Origin: Omnitrophica WOR_2 bacterium RIFCSPLOWO2_12_FULL_46_30
GTDB taxonomy: Bacteria > Omnitrophota > Gorgyraeia > Gygaellales > UBA12090
DNA: 18,219 nucleotides
Direction: 5' to 3'
Assembly: GCA_001805845.1 (NCBI GenBank)
Contig: MHHA01000016.1
Location: 7,113-25,331 of the forward strand
Position 1 is the stretch's first letter; each line of letters begins with the position of its first letter. Made by a program: the position numbers and the translations under genes. Under the pieces are notes generated by a model. It ran no database searches, was not told the DNA's origin, and saw only the letters and a program-made list of their open reading frames with translations. Below are positions 6,323-13,102 of this stretch, piece after piece.

Positions 6323-7584
6323 TCCTTCTCCCTCCAAATCCTCGCCCCTAATTTTTGTAATTTCAGCTCTAAATTTTCATAGCCGCGGTCAAGATGATAA
6401 ATGCGCGATACCTCGGTGCGGCCCTTAGCCGCCAGGCCAGCCAAAACTAATGCGGCTGAGGCGCGCAGGTCCGAAGCCATAACCGGTGCGCCGGAAAGTC
6501 CTCTTACCCCCTGCACAATCGCATGGGGGCCTTCGCGCATAATCCTGGCGCCCATACGGTTAAGCTCTGCCACATGCATAAATCTATCCGGATAAATTTT
6601 CTCGGTAATAACGCTGATGCCGGGGGTAACGCTCATCAATGCCATAACTTGCGCCTGCATATCGGTAGGGAACCCCGGATAAGGCAGGGTAGTGATATTT
6701 ACCGGCTTTAAGTTCTTGCGCGGCCGGGCCACCCTTAAACCCCCGTCGGCATCTTCAATTCTGACCCCGGATTCCCAGAGCTTATCTAAGACCGCGCTCA
6801 AATGCTCTTTAAATGCTCCTTTGATAAAACAATCGCCCTTAGTTATCGCGCAAGCCAGGAGCAAAGTCCCGGCTTCAATACGATCGGGGATTATCTGATA
6901 ATCAGTGCCGTGTAAATGGCGCACCCCTTCAATCTCAATAGAGGGAGTCCCCTGGCCCCTGATTTTCGCGCCCATCTTATTTAAGAAATTTGCCAAATCC
7001 ACAACTTCCGGCTCACAGGCGGCTGACTCTATCACTGTCTTTCCCTTGGCCAAGACTGCCGCCATCATCACATTATCGGTAGCCAGGACCGAAGAGCCAA
7101 ATACGCCCCCCAGGTAGATACCGGCGCCGCGCAGCTCTCTGGCTTCAGTTACAACATAACCGCCTTGAATATCAATCTTTGCGCCCAGGGCCCTTAGGCC
7201 CTTAAGATGCAAATCAACGGGCCTGACGCCGATAATGCAGCCACCGGGCAAAGAAACCTTTGCTTTCCTGAACCTGCCCAGAAGAGGGCCCAGGACACAG
7301 AATGAAGCGCGCATCGTAGAGACCAATTTGTAATCAGCGGCGAGGTTCCTGAGCTTTGCGGCCTCAACCATAACCTCGCCGTTAGAAAATTCTAAGCAAG
7401 CTCCCAGGGAACGCAGGATTTTAACCATCGTATTCACGTCTCTTAAGTTGGGAACGTTCTTGATGCGGCAGCGTTCATTAGTCAGCAGGCAGGCAGCCAG
7501 AAGCGGCAGGACCGCGTTCTTTGCTCCGCTTACCGAGACCGCGCCTTTTAAGGAAACCCCGCCTTCAATTACTAACTTATCCAT
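6319..7584 (-). CDS. murA: UDP-N-acetylglucosamine 1-carboxyvinyltransferase
   Basis: MurA transfers enolpyruvate from PEP to UDP-GlcNAc, the first committed step of peptidoglycan synthesis, in the cytoplasm. At 421 residues it has the normal length. K22 and N23 in SGAKNAVLPLLAA bind substrate. The catalytic cysteine is C116 in LPGGCIIGVRPVDLHLKG. This is the fosfomycin-sensitive Cys form rather than the resistant Asp form. The two inside-out alpha/beta domains are complete, ending in RGYENLELKLQKLGA. It overlaps prmC by 8 bases and trpG by 4. A weak GAAG is the only ribosome binding signal, which points to coupled translation. Its presence implies a cell wall with murein. Confidence 0.97.
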   Translation of the reverse strand: MDKLVIEGGVSLKGAVSVSGAKNAVLPLLAACLLTNERCRIKNVPNLRDVNTMVKILRSLGACLEFSNGEVMVEAAKLRNLAADYKLVSTMRASFCVLGPLLGRFRKAKVSLPGGCIIGVRPVDLHLKGLRALGAKIDIQGGYVVTEARELRGAGIYLGGVFGSSVLATDNVMMAAVLAKGKTVIESAACEPEVVDLANFLNKMGAKIRGQGTPSIEIEGVRHLHGTDYQIIPDRIEAGTLLLACAITKGDCFIKGAFKEHLSAVLDKLWESGVRIEDADGGLRVARPRKNLKPVNITTLPYPGFPTDMQAQVMALMSVTPGISVITEKIYPDRFMHVAELNRMGARIMREGPHAIVQGVRGLSGAPVMASDLRASAALVLAGLAAKGRTEVSRIYHLDRGYENLELKLQKLGARIWREKE

Positions 7585-8386
7585 GCTTCTTCACCACGAG
7601 CACTCTTTCTATATCGGCATAATCTCTTACGATATCAATTATTTCAAAATTATGAGACCTTTGAAGAAGATTTTTTATTTTAGGACACTGGCTGAAACCT
7701 ATCTCCAGCAAAAGCAAGCCGTCTTTTTTAAGAAACCCTGGAGTATCCTGAATTATGCGGCGATAAAAATCTAAACCACTGACTCCTCCGTCTAAGGCAA
7801 TGCGCGGTTCATACTGAAGCTCCTTTTGCAGATGCTCAATGTCTTGAGAACGAATATAGGGAGGATTGGATATAATCATATCGTAACCCGTAACCCGCGC
7901 ACTCGCCTGCCTGCCGGCAGGCAGGTAACCCGTAAATAAATCGCTCTGAAGAAACTCTATCCGAGAATCTACATTGTGCAATCTGGCATTTCTCTTTGCA
8001 ACGCGCAGGGCCTCTTGAGAAATATCAACCGCGGTGAGCGAAGCCGAAGGCAGAAACTTGGCTAAACTTATGGCAATGCATCCTGAGCCGGTTCCTAAAT
8101 CTAAGAGCCTGAATTCTCCCTTTTTATCTTTGAGTTTATTGCCCGCTGTTTCTACCAGAATCTCGGTTTCCGGCCGGGGGATAAACACTCGTTTATCCAC
8201 CTTAAGCATCAGCCCAAAAAATTCTACCTCCCCCAGGATGTACTGTAAAGGAAGGCCCTGGGAACGTAAGGACAAATAGCGGGATAACGACTTTCGCGCC
8301 TTTAGATTAAAAGAAAGATCTCCGCTGTATAAGCTGCTGCGCGGACAATTTAAAATTGAGCTAAGTATAATTTCTTTTTCAGTCAT
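7577..8386 (-). CDS. prmC: Release factor glutamine N5-methyltransferase
   Basis: PrmC methylates the glutamine of the GGQ motif in RF1 and RF2 using S-adenosylmethionine. RF1 is encoded immediately upstream, a classic pairing. The 269-residue protein has an N-terminal helical substrate domain with the PLQYILGEVEFFGL segment (46-60), the SAM-binding LLDLGTGSG (94-102), and the catalytic NPPY (174-177). Residues 155-168 (LPAGRQASARVTGY region) are an extra in-frame block between the usual SDLF and YDMIISNPPY. It is encoded by palindromic DNA flanked by a duplicated target and is probably a recent insertion. It sits in a surface loop ahead of the active site, and the rest of the fold is intact, so activity is plausible. 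Confidence 0.95.
   Translation of the reverse strand: MTEKEIILSSILNCPRSSLYSGDLSFNLKARKSLSRYLSLRSQGLPLQYILGEVEFFGLMLKVDKRVFIPRPETEILVETAGNKLKDKKGEFRLLDLGTGSGCIAISLAKFLPSASLTAVDISQEALRVAKRNARLHNVDSRIEFLQSDLFTGYLPAGRQASARVTGYDMIISNPPYIRSQDIEHLQKELQYEPRIALDGGVSGLDFYRRIIQDTPGFLKKDGLLLLEIGFSQCPKIKNLLQRSHNFEIIDIVRDYADIERVLVVKKHG
7883..7935. repeat. 42-bp in-frame insertion with 20-bp perfect palindrome and 11-bp direct repeats inside prmC
   Basis: The 11-mer GTAACCCGTAA occurs at 7883-7893 and again at 7925-7935, exactly 42 bases (14 codons) apart. Between them, 7906-7925 is a perfect 20-bp palindrome made of CCTGCC units. The encoded peptide reads TGY-LPAGRQASARV-TGY, so the duplication is visible in the protein as well. 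This looks like a small mobile palindromic element that inserts in frame. Confidence 0.7.
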
Positions 8387-8395
8387 TGCACGTAA

Positions 8396-9466
8396 TTACG
8401 TTGCCGCCAACCGGCGCTTGGCGTCTTCTGCGATGAGGCCGTCAATAAAATCGTCAAGCTCGCCCTCTAAGATATTTTCCAACTTATGCAGGGTTAGTCC
8501 AATGCGGTGGTCAGTCACCCTGCGGTCAGGAAAATTATAGGTCCTGATCTTTTCGCTGCGCTCTGCGCTTCCAATCTGGGCCTTGCGCTCCCGGGAGGCC
8601 TTGAGCAACTCTTCCTGGCGCATTTTATCCAGAATACGCGTCCTCAAAACCCGCATAGCTTTATTCTTATTTTTGAGCTGGGAACGTTCATCCTGGCAGG
8701 TAACTACCGTAGCGGTAGGCAGATGGGTAATCCTGACTGCCGAATCCGTAGTATTAACCGATTGGCCCCCTGGCCCGGAGGACCTGAAGACATCAATCTT
8801 TAAATCCTTAGGGTCAATTACCAAATCAATTTCCTGGGCCTCAGCCATCACGGCAATCGTTGCGGTTGAGGTATGAATTCTCCCCGAGGCCTCGGTAACC
8901 GGAACGCGCTGGACCCGGTGCACCCCGGACTCATACTTTAAGCGCTTATAGGCGCCCTTACCCTTGACTGAGAAAATAATCTCTTTGAAGCCTCCTGCCT
9001 CAGTGGGATGTCCTGCCATTACTTCCATAGCCCAATGATGATTCGCAATGTATTTACCGTACATACGAAACAAATCCCCGGCAAATATACCTGCCTCGTC
9101 TCCTCCGGTGCCGGCGCGGATTTCAATGATGATATCCCTGTCTTCCTCTTTATCCTCGCGCTGCATCGTGCAGGCTAATTCTTTTTCTGCTTGAGCTATT
9201 TTTTCCTTGAGCCGGGGGATTTCCTTCCTGACCAATGCCGCAAACTCCGGCTCAAGAGAACTCTCCTTTTGCGGAAGTGCCTCCAATTCAGCCAATTCCC
9301 CGGATAACGATTTATAGCGGCGGTATTCTTTGACTATCTCTTCTATGCCGGAGAATTCTTTTACTAATTTCTGATACTGGCCTTTATCCCCGATGAGGCC
9401 CAGGTCGGCTAACTTATGCTCAAGCTCTATGTAACGTTTTTCTATCGCTTCCAATCTCTCAAACAT
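8396..9466 (-). CDS. prfA: Peptide chain release factor 1
   Basis: RF1 reads UAA and UAG stop codons and triggers peptide release on the ribosome. The 356-residue length is normal. GGQ at 233-235 (SSGPGGQSVNTTDSAVRITH) is the peptidyl-tRNA hydrolysis motif. The stop-codon recognition tripeptide PxT is PVT at 189-191 in RVPVTEASGRIHT, which marks RF1 rather than RF2 (SPF). The N-terminal coiled domain and the switch region are present, and no programmed frameshift is seen. A GAGGGGAA site lies 5 bases before the ATG. It lies 21 bases after rpmE and 9 bases before prmC, whose product modifies Q235. Confidence 0.98.
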   Translation of the reverse strand: MFERLEAIEKRYIELEHKLADLGLIGDKGQYQKLVKEFSGIEEIVKEYRRYKSLSGELAELEALPQKESSLEPEFAALVRKEIPRLKEKIAQAEKELACTMQREDKEEDRDIIIEIRAGTGGDEAGIFAGDLFRMYGKYIANHHWAMEVMAGHPTEAGGFKEIIFSVKGKGAYKRLKYESGVHRVQRVPVTEASGRIHTSTATIAVMAEAQEIDLVIDPKDLKIDVFRSSGPGGQSVNTTDSAVRITHLPTATVVTCQDERSQLKNKNKAMRVLRTRILDKMRQEELLKASRERKAQIGSAERSEKIRTYNFPDRRVTDHRIGLTLHKLENILEGELDDFIDGLIAEDAKRRLAAT

Positions 9467-9487
9467 TTCCCCTCGCTATCGCCCGGG

Positions 9488-9688
9488 TTACTGCTTCTTA
9501 TAGCGCTTCATATACTTATCCACTCTGCCCGCCGGATCCACCAACTTCTGCTTTCCCGTAAAAAAGGGATGGCATTTTGAACATATCTCAACCCGGGCGC
9601 TCGGCTTGGTTGAACGGGTGTGAATTACCTCGCCGCAGGCGCAGATAATAGTTGCATCCTGGTATTTAGGATGGATTCCGTCTTTCAT
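9488..9688 (-). CDS. rpmE: 50S ribosomal protein L31, zinc-binding form
   Basis: This 66-residue L31 belongs to the zinc-ribbon (C+) type. It has CACGE (Cys 16 and 18) and ICSKCHPFFTGKQK (two more cysteines) as the metal site. L31 bridges the two ribosomal subunits. Its order between rho and prfA is common across bacteria. AAGGAGG with a short 4-base spacer precedes the ATG. The 101-base gap to rho holds competing hairpins that may control this gene. Zinc-type L31 is often replaced by a C- paralogue under zinc limitation. No such paralogue is in the window. Confidence 0.96.
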   Translation of the reverse strand: MKDGIHPKYQDATIICACGEVIHTRSTKPSARVEICSKCHPFFTGKQKLVDPAGRVDKYMKRYKKQ

Positions 9689-9704
9689 TTGACCTCCTTA
9701 ATGA

Positions 9705-9738
9705 GCCCCTGCCGTTGGCGGGGCGAATTAATCCCGCC
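9705..9738 (-). promoter_or_regulatory. Two mutually exclusive hairpins in the rpmE leader
   Basis: GCCCC-t-GCC (9705-9713) pairs with GGC-GGGGC (9717-9724) around a 3-nt loop. GGCGGG (9717-9722) can instead pair with CCCGCC (9733-9738). The two folds share the same bases and lie 4 or more bases upstream of the rpmE Shine-Dalgarno. This arrangement fits an autoregulatory ribosomal-protein leader, but I cannot assign it to a described L31 leader class. Confidence 0.4.
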
Positions 9739-9789
9739 GAGTGCGCTAAAATTATGGAACAGAATTTTGGCGCAGCTTACGAGGCGGGA
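9732..9789. repeat. Two-tier inverted repeat between rho and rpmE
   Basis: Outer arms TCCCGCC (9732-9738) and GGCGGGA (9783-9789) enclose inner 11-base arms (9743-9753 and 9763-9773, one mismatch) around a 9-nt loop. It begins immediately after the rho stop codon. There is no U-tract, so it is not a standard intrinsic terminator. A REP-like or MITE-like palindromic element, or an RNA stability hairpin, are the options. Confidence 0.5.
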
Positions 9790-11046
9790 CTATTGGTTCA
9801 TACTGTTAAGAAACTCCACATTGGATTTTGTCTTGGATAATTTATCAATCAAGAGTTCCATTGCCTCCACGTTGTTGGTCTCATTCAAGACCTTGCGTAA
9901 AATCCAGACCTTATTCAACTCATCCGGCTTAAGCAGTAATTCTTCATGACGGGTATTTGAGCGCTTGATATCAATTGCCGGATAGATTCTTCTCTGGAAT
10001 AGATTGCGGTCAAGCTGAATCTCCATATTGCCTGTGCCTTTGAATTCTTCAAAGATTACTTCATCCATACGGCTGCCGGTATCAACCAAGGCGGTAGCGA
10101 TAATGGTTAAACTTCCGCCTTCATCAATAGCCCTGGCCGCGCCAAAAAAGCGCTTCGGCTTTTGCAGGGCATTTGAATCTACGCCGCCGGAGAGGATCTT
10201 TCCGCTGTGCGGGACAACGGAGTTATAGGCCCGGGCAAGGCGGGTGATGCTGTCTAATAGCACGACCACGTCTTTCTTATGCTCAACCAAGCGCCGTGCC
10301 TTCTCCAGCACAATTTCCGCAACTTGCACATGGCGCTCGGGCGGCTCGTCAAAGGTTGAAGAAATCACCTCGCCCTTTACGATGCGCTGCATCTCGGTTA
10401 CCTCTTCCGGGCGCTCATCAATCAAAAGGACAATCAGAATAACATCGGGGCTATTCTGCACAATGGAATTAGCGAGCTTCTGGAGCAGCACGGTCTTACC
10501 GCTATATGGCGGCGCTACGATTAAGCCGCGCTGGCCCTTACCTATGGGCGTGAGTAAATTCATTATACGCATGGAAACCTCTGTCGGGCTTGTCTCTAAG
10601 GCATAGCGGTCGTGAGGATAGACCGGCGTAAGATTGTCAAAAAGCACCTTTTCTTTCAAATCCTCAGGGTTTTCAAAGTTAACCGCCTCAACCTTGAGCA
10701 GGGCAAAATATTTTTCCCCTTCTTTGGGGGGGCGGATTTGACCGCTGACCGTATCTCCGGTCCTCAAATCAAATTTACGAATTTGGCTTGGCGAGATATA
10801 GATATCATCCGGGCAAGGAAGATAATTATAATTCGGCGAGCGTAAAAATCCAAAACCCTCGGGAAGTATCTCTAAAACCCCCTCCCCGAACATCAGCCCT
10901 TCTTTTTCAGCCTGGGCCTGCAGGATTTTGAAAATAAGGTCTTGTTTCCTGAGGCCGCTTACGCCATTGACATTCAGCTCTTTGGAAAACTTGGTTAATT
11001 CTGAAATTTTCATCTCTTTGAGATTTCCTATATCTACTTTTTCCAT
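9790..11046 (-). CDS. rho: Transcription termination factor Rho
   Basis: Rho is a hexameric RNA-dependent ATPase that ends transcription of untranslated RNA. The 418-residue protein lacks the large N-terminal insertions seen in some phyla. It has the N-terminal helical SAP-like region (12-48), the cold-shock-type RNA-binding domain with GEGVLEILPEGFGFLRS (54-70), Walker A APPYSGKT (178-185) and Walker B VVVLLDSITRLARAYN (260-275). The Q-loop SGKILSGGVD lies near 281-290, and the KGTGNMEIQL segment follows. The Walker A has Tyr where many Rho proteins have Lys, a small departure. The ATG at 11046 has GGGAGG 4-5 bases upstream and overlaps coaE by 13 bases. Another in-frame Met occurs at codon 12. 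Confidence 0.97.
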   Translation of the reverse strand: MEKVDIGNLKEMKISELTKFSKELNVNGVSGLRKQDLIFKILQAQAEKEGLMFGEGVLEILPEGFGFLRSPNYNYLPCPDDIYISPSQIRKFDLRTGDTVSGQIRPPKEGEKYFALLKVEAVNFENPEDLKEKVLFDNLTPVYPHDRYALETSPTEVSMRIMNLLTPIGKGQRGLIVAPPYSGKTVLLQKLANSIVQNSPDVILIVLLIDERPEEVTEMQRIVKGEVISSTFDEPPERHVQVAEIVLEKARRLVEHKKDVVVLLDSITRLARAYNSVVPHSGKILSGGVDSNALQKPKRFFGAARAIDEGGSLTIIATALVDTGSRMDEVIFEEFKGTGNMEIQLDRNLFQRRIYPAIDIKRSNTRHEELLLKPDELNKVWILRKVLNETNNVEAMELLIDKLSKTKSNVEFLNSMNQ

Positions 11047-11555
11047 ATTTCCTCCCAGATATCTTTTACCTGTTTTTCCGTATTCTTTAGCGTTCCTCTA
11101 TTATCAATGATAAAATCAGCCAGACGCATTTTCTTCCTTAAAGGCATCTGCTGTTTTATCCGTTTTCGGATTTGGTCTTTAGAGAGAGATAAACTTTCGC
11201 CTGCGCGCCCTAACTGCTGCTTAAGATTGGCTTTGACTACGAGCAAATAATCGCATTTTTTATCTAAGCCGCTTTCCACTAAAAGAGGGGCATCTATGAC
11301 TATCGCTCTGCTTGACTTATGTTTTTTGAGCTCAAGAAAAATCTCTTTCTTTACCAGCGGATGGATAATCCGGCAAAGTTTTTTGAGTGTTTGCGGCCGG
11401 TCAAAAACAAAACCGGCTAATCTCTTGCGCGCAGATTTGCCTAAGATACGATGCACTATTTTATCCGCGTCAATGACGTGCGCCCCAAGCGACCTAAACA
11501 TCCCGCTAACGGTAGTTTTCCCCGTCCCCAGGCTGCCGGTAACCCCGATAATCAT
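11034..11555 (-). CDS. coaE: Dephospho-CoA kinase, short form
   Basis: CoaE phosphorylates dephospho-CoA in the last step of coenzyme A synthesis. I start it at the ATG at 11555 (173 residues, MIIGVTGSLGTGKTT) because the family begins this way. An upstream in-frame ATG at 11627 would add 24 residues translated from an inverted repeat. The P-loop is GSLGTGKT (7-14), followed by HVIDADKIVH, IHPLV and VIDAPLLVESGL. Between DADKIVHRILGKSARKRLAG and FVFDRPQTLKKL the protein lacks roughly 25 residues found in most relatives (the loop usually holding an EDGxIDRKKL-type segment), which explains the length below the usual 195-205. The C-terminus overlaps rho. Function is probable, and the loss may alter the lid over dephospho-CoA. 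Confidence 0.9.
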   Translation of the reverse strand: MIIGVTGSLGTGKTTVSGMFRSLGAHVIDADKIVHRILGKSARKRLAGFVFDRPQTLKKLCRIIHPLVKKEIFLELKKHKSSRAIVIDAPLLVESGLDKKCDYLLVVKANLKQQLGRAGESLSLSKDQIRKRIKQQMPLRKKMRLADFIIDNRGTLKNTEKQVKDIWEEIWKK

Positions 11556-11569
11556 ATATTGAATTACGC

Positions 11570-11634
11570 AAGAATAATGGAAATCTCTGTGAGCACACAA
11601 TTTTCGTGTGCGAATAGAGATTTCCATTATTCTT
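11570..11634. repeat. 65-bp near-perfect inverted repeat between glgA and coaE
   Basis: Perfect 19-bp arms (11570-11588 and 11616-11634) flank a 4-by-4 internal loop and an inner 6-bp stem GCACAC/GTGTGC (11593-11598 and 11606-11611) with a 7-nt loop. It fills most of the 95-base gap between glgA and coaE. No strong U-tract follows on the minus strand. It is more extensive than a normal terminator and looks like a palindromic repeat element or MITE. As RNA it would form a very stable hairpin in the polycistronic message. Confidence 0.65.
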
Positions 11635-11650
11635 TGTCTCTTTAGTATCT

Positions 11651-13102
11651 TTAACTTAATTTTTGATACAACTTAATATATTCCCCGGCTGACTTTTCCC
11701 ATGAGAAATTATAGGTAAATGCCTTTTTAACCAATGCCATCCATTTTCTTTTGCTTCTATAGGCGCTAATAGCGGATTCTACCGTTCTAACAAAGGCCTC
11801 CTTTGTGTATTCTTTAAAGACGAAGCCGTTTACTTGCGAAACGGTGTCGGCAAGGCCTCCGGTTTTAAAGACCAGCGGCAGCGTCCCATATCGCAAGGCA
11901 ATCATCTGTCCCAGGCCGCACGGCTCAAAGCGCGAAGGCATAAGAAATATATCCGCGCCGGCATAGATTTTATGCGCCAGGCCTTCATCAAATTTTATCT
12001 GGGCGCTGACGTTAGCCGGATACTTTTGAGCGAGCCCAGAGAGAAGCTGATGGTATCTGGCGTCGCCTACACCCAAGACAATTATTTGCATCTTGCAATG
12101 CCCGAGCAAATCTTCCATACTCTGCGCAATCAAATCCAGGCCCTTCTGCTGGCTGAGGCGGCTGACCATGCCAAAGAGAGGTATCTCTTCTTGAACTGAC
12201 AAACGGCATTCTTCCTGGAGCATCTTTTTGTTTACGTATTTATCTCTAAGCGCGCTTGCCGAATATGGCTTATAGATATGGGTATCTTTCTCTGGATCCC
12301 AGAGTCCATAATCAAGTCCGTTCAAGATGCCGGAAAGGCCTTTCTTTCTCTTAGACAGGACCCCTTCCAGGCCGCAGCCAGATTCTTTGGTCTGGATTTC
12401 CCCGGCATACGTCGGGCTTACCGTATTGAGCAAATCGCTGAAAATAACCCCGCCCTTTAAGATATTTACTTTATGGTAAAATTCCAGGCCATCAATGTTA
12501 AATAACGGCCAATCCAATCCCAGCTTAGGGAATTCGTCCTTAGCAAAAACCCCCTGAAAGCTGAGGTTATGAATGGTCAGCAGGGTTTTGATATCCTTGT
12601 AAAAATTGTCTTTGCGGTATAGAGTTTTTAAATACACCGGGATCAATGCTGTCTGCCAGTCATGGCAATGAATAATATCCGGCTTGAAATTTATCTCTTT
12701 CAGTAAATCAAGGCTCCTGCGGCAATAAAATGAAAATCTCTCTAAGTTATCCGCATAATCTCCTGCTTTATCTCCATAGAGCCCATCGCGGTCAAAATAT
12801 TGAGCATTTTTTATCAAATAAACCCGAACATTTTTCCCGATTTTACTTACCTCTATATCATCCTTAACGCTGGCGGCCTTCTGGCTTTGGCTATCGGAAG
12901 CCAAACCACTGCCTGCTGGCTGGTGGCTTTGCCTGCCCTGAGCGAAGTCGAGGGGCGGCTTTACTATTTTATATTTGGGAAGAGCAATCCTTACCTCTAT
13001 GCCGTGCTTTTCCAAAACCAGAGGAAGCGCTCCCGCTACATCTGCCAAACCTCCGGTCTTGGCAAAGGGGACTATCTCGCTTGCGCAGATAAATACTTTC
13101 AT
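11651..13102 (-). CDS. glgA: Glycogen (starch) synthase, GT5 family
   Basis: GlgA extends alpha-1,4-glucan chains from ADP-glucose. The 483-residue GT-B protein has the KTGGLADVAGALP nucleotide-sugar motif (15-27), CHDWQTALIPVYLK in the N-terminal Rossmann domain, VSRLSQQKGLDLI at the start of the second domain and the C-terminal SRFEPCGLGQMIALRYGTLPLV E-x7-type segment with KTGGLADTV. Residues about 48-78 (PPLDFAQGRQSHQP and following) are a low-complexity block that interrupts the normal join between PKYKIV and IEVSKIG. It is an apparent in-frame insertion. The ATG overlaps the polA stop by ATGA. No other glycogen gene (glgC, glgB, glgP) is nearby, so its place in this block is not metabolic clustering. 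Confidence 0.94.
   Translation of the reverse strand: MKVFICASEIVPFAKTGGLADVAGALPLVLEKHGIEVRIALPKYKIVKPPLDFAQGRQSHQPAGSGLASDSQSQKAASVKDDIEVSKIGKNVRVYLIKNAQYFDRDGLYGDKAGDYADNLERFSFYCRRSLDLLKEINFKPDIIHCHDWQTALIPVYLKTLYRKDNFYKDIKTLLTIHNLSFQGVFAKDEFPKLGLDWPLFNIDGLEFYHKVNILKGGVIFSDLLNTVSPTYAGEIQTKESGCGLEGVLSKRKKGLSGILNGLDYGLWDPEKDTHIYKPYSASALRDKYVNKKMLQEECRLSVQEEIPLFGMVSRLSQQKGLDLIAQSMEDLLGHCKMQIIVLGVGDARYHQLLSGLAQKYPANVSAQIKFDEGLAHKIYAGADIFLMPSRFEPCGLGQMIALRYGTLPLVFKTGGLADTVSQVNGFVFKEYTKEAFVRTVESAISAYRSKRKWMALVKKAFTYNFSWEKSAGEYIKLYQKLS
12883..12962. repeat. Repeat-like in-frame insertion in glgA (PLDFAQGRQ type)
   Basis: The plus strand at 12935-12956 carries CCCTGAGCGAAGTCGAGGGG, a sequence I recognise as a dispersed element in candidate-phylum genomes (PALSEVEG on one strand, PLDFAQGRQ on the other). 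Nearby are an inverted repeat (12883-12892 with 12899-12907) and a near-repeat GGTGGCTTT/GGCGGCTTT (12922-12930 and 12954-12962). Together they encode the extra residues of GlgA without breaking the frame. Confidence 0.55.

Noticed and set aside
6323..6337. TTG start for trpG five codons upstream
   Set aside because: These codons contain the GGAGG/AAGGA ribosome binding site for the ATG at 6322, and the family begins MILMIDNYDSF.
8391..8400. CGTAATTACG palindrome at the prfA-prmC junction
   Set aside because: Ten bases at a tight gene junction is within chance expectation, and it has no associated signal.
11556..11627. Upstream ATG start for coaE (MEISIRTRKLCAHRDFHY extension)
   Set aside because: The extra 24 residues are translated from the inverted repeat. 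The family starts at MIIGVTGS and the later ATG fits.
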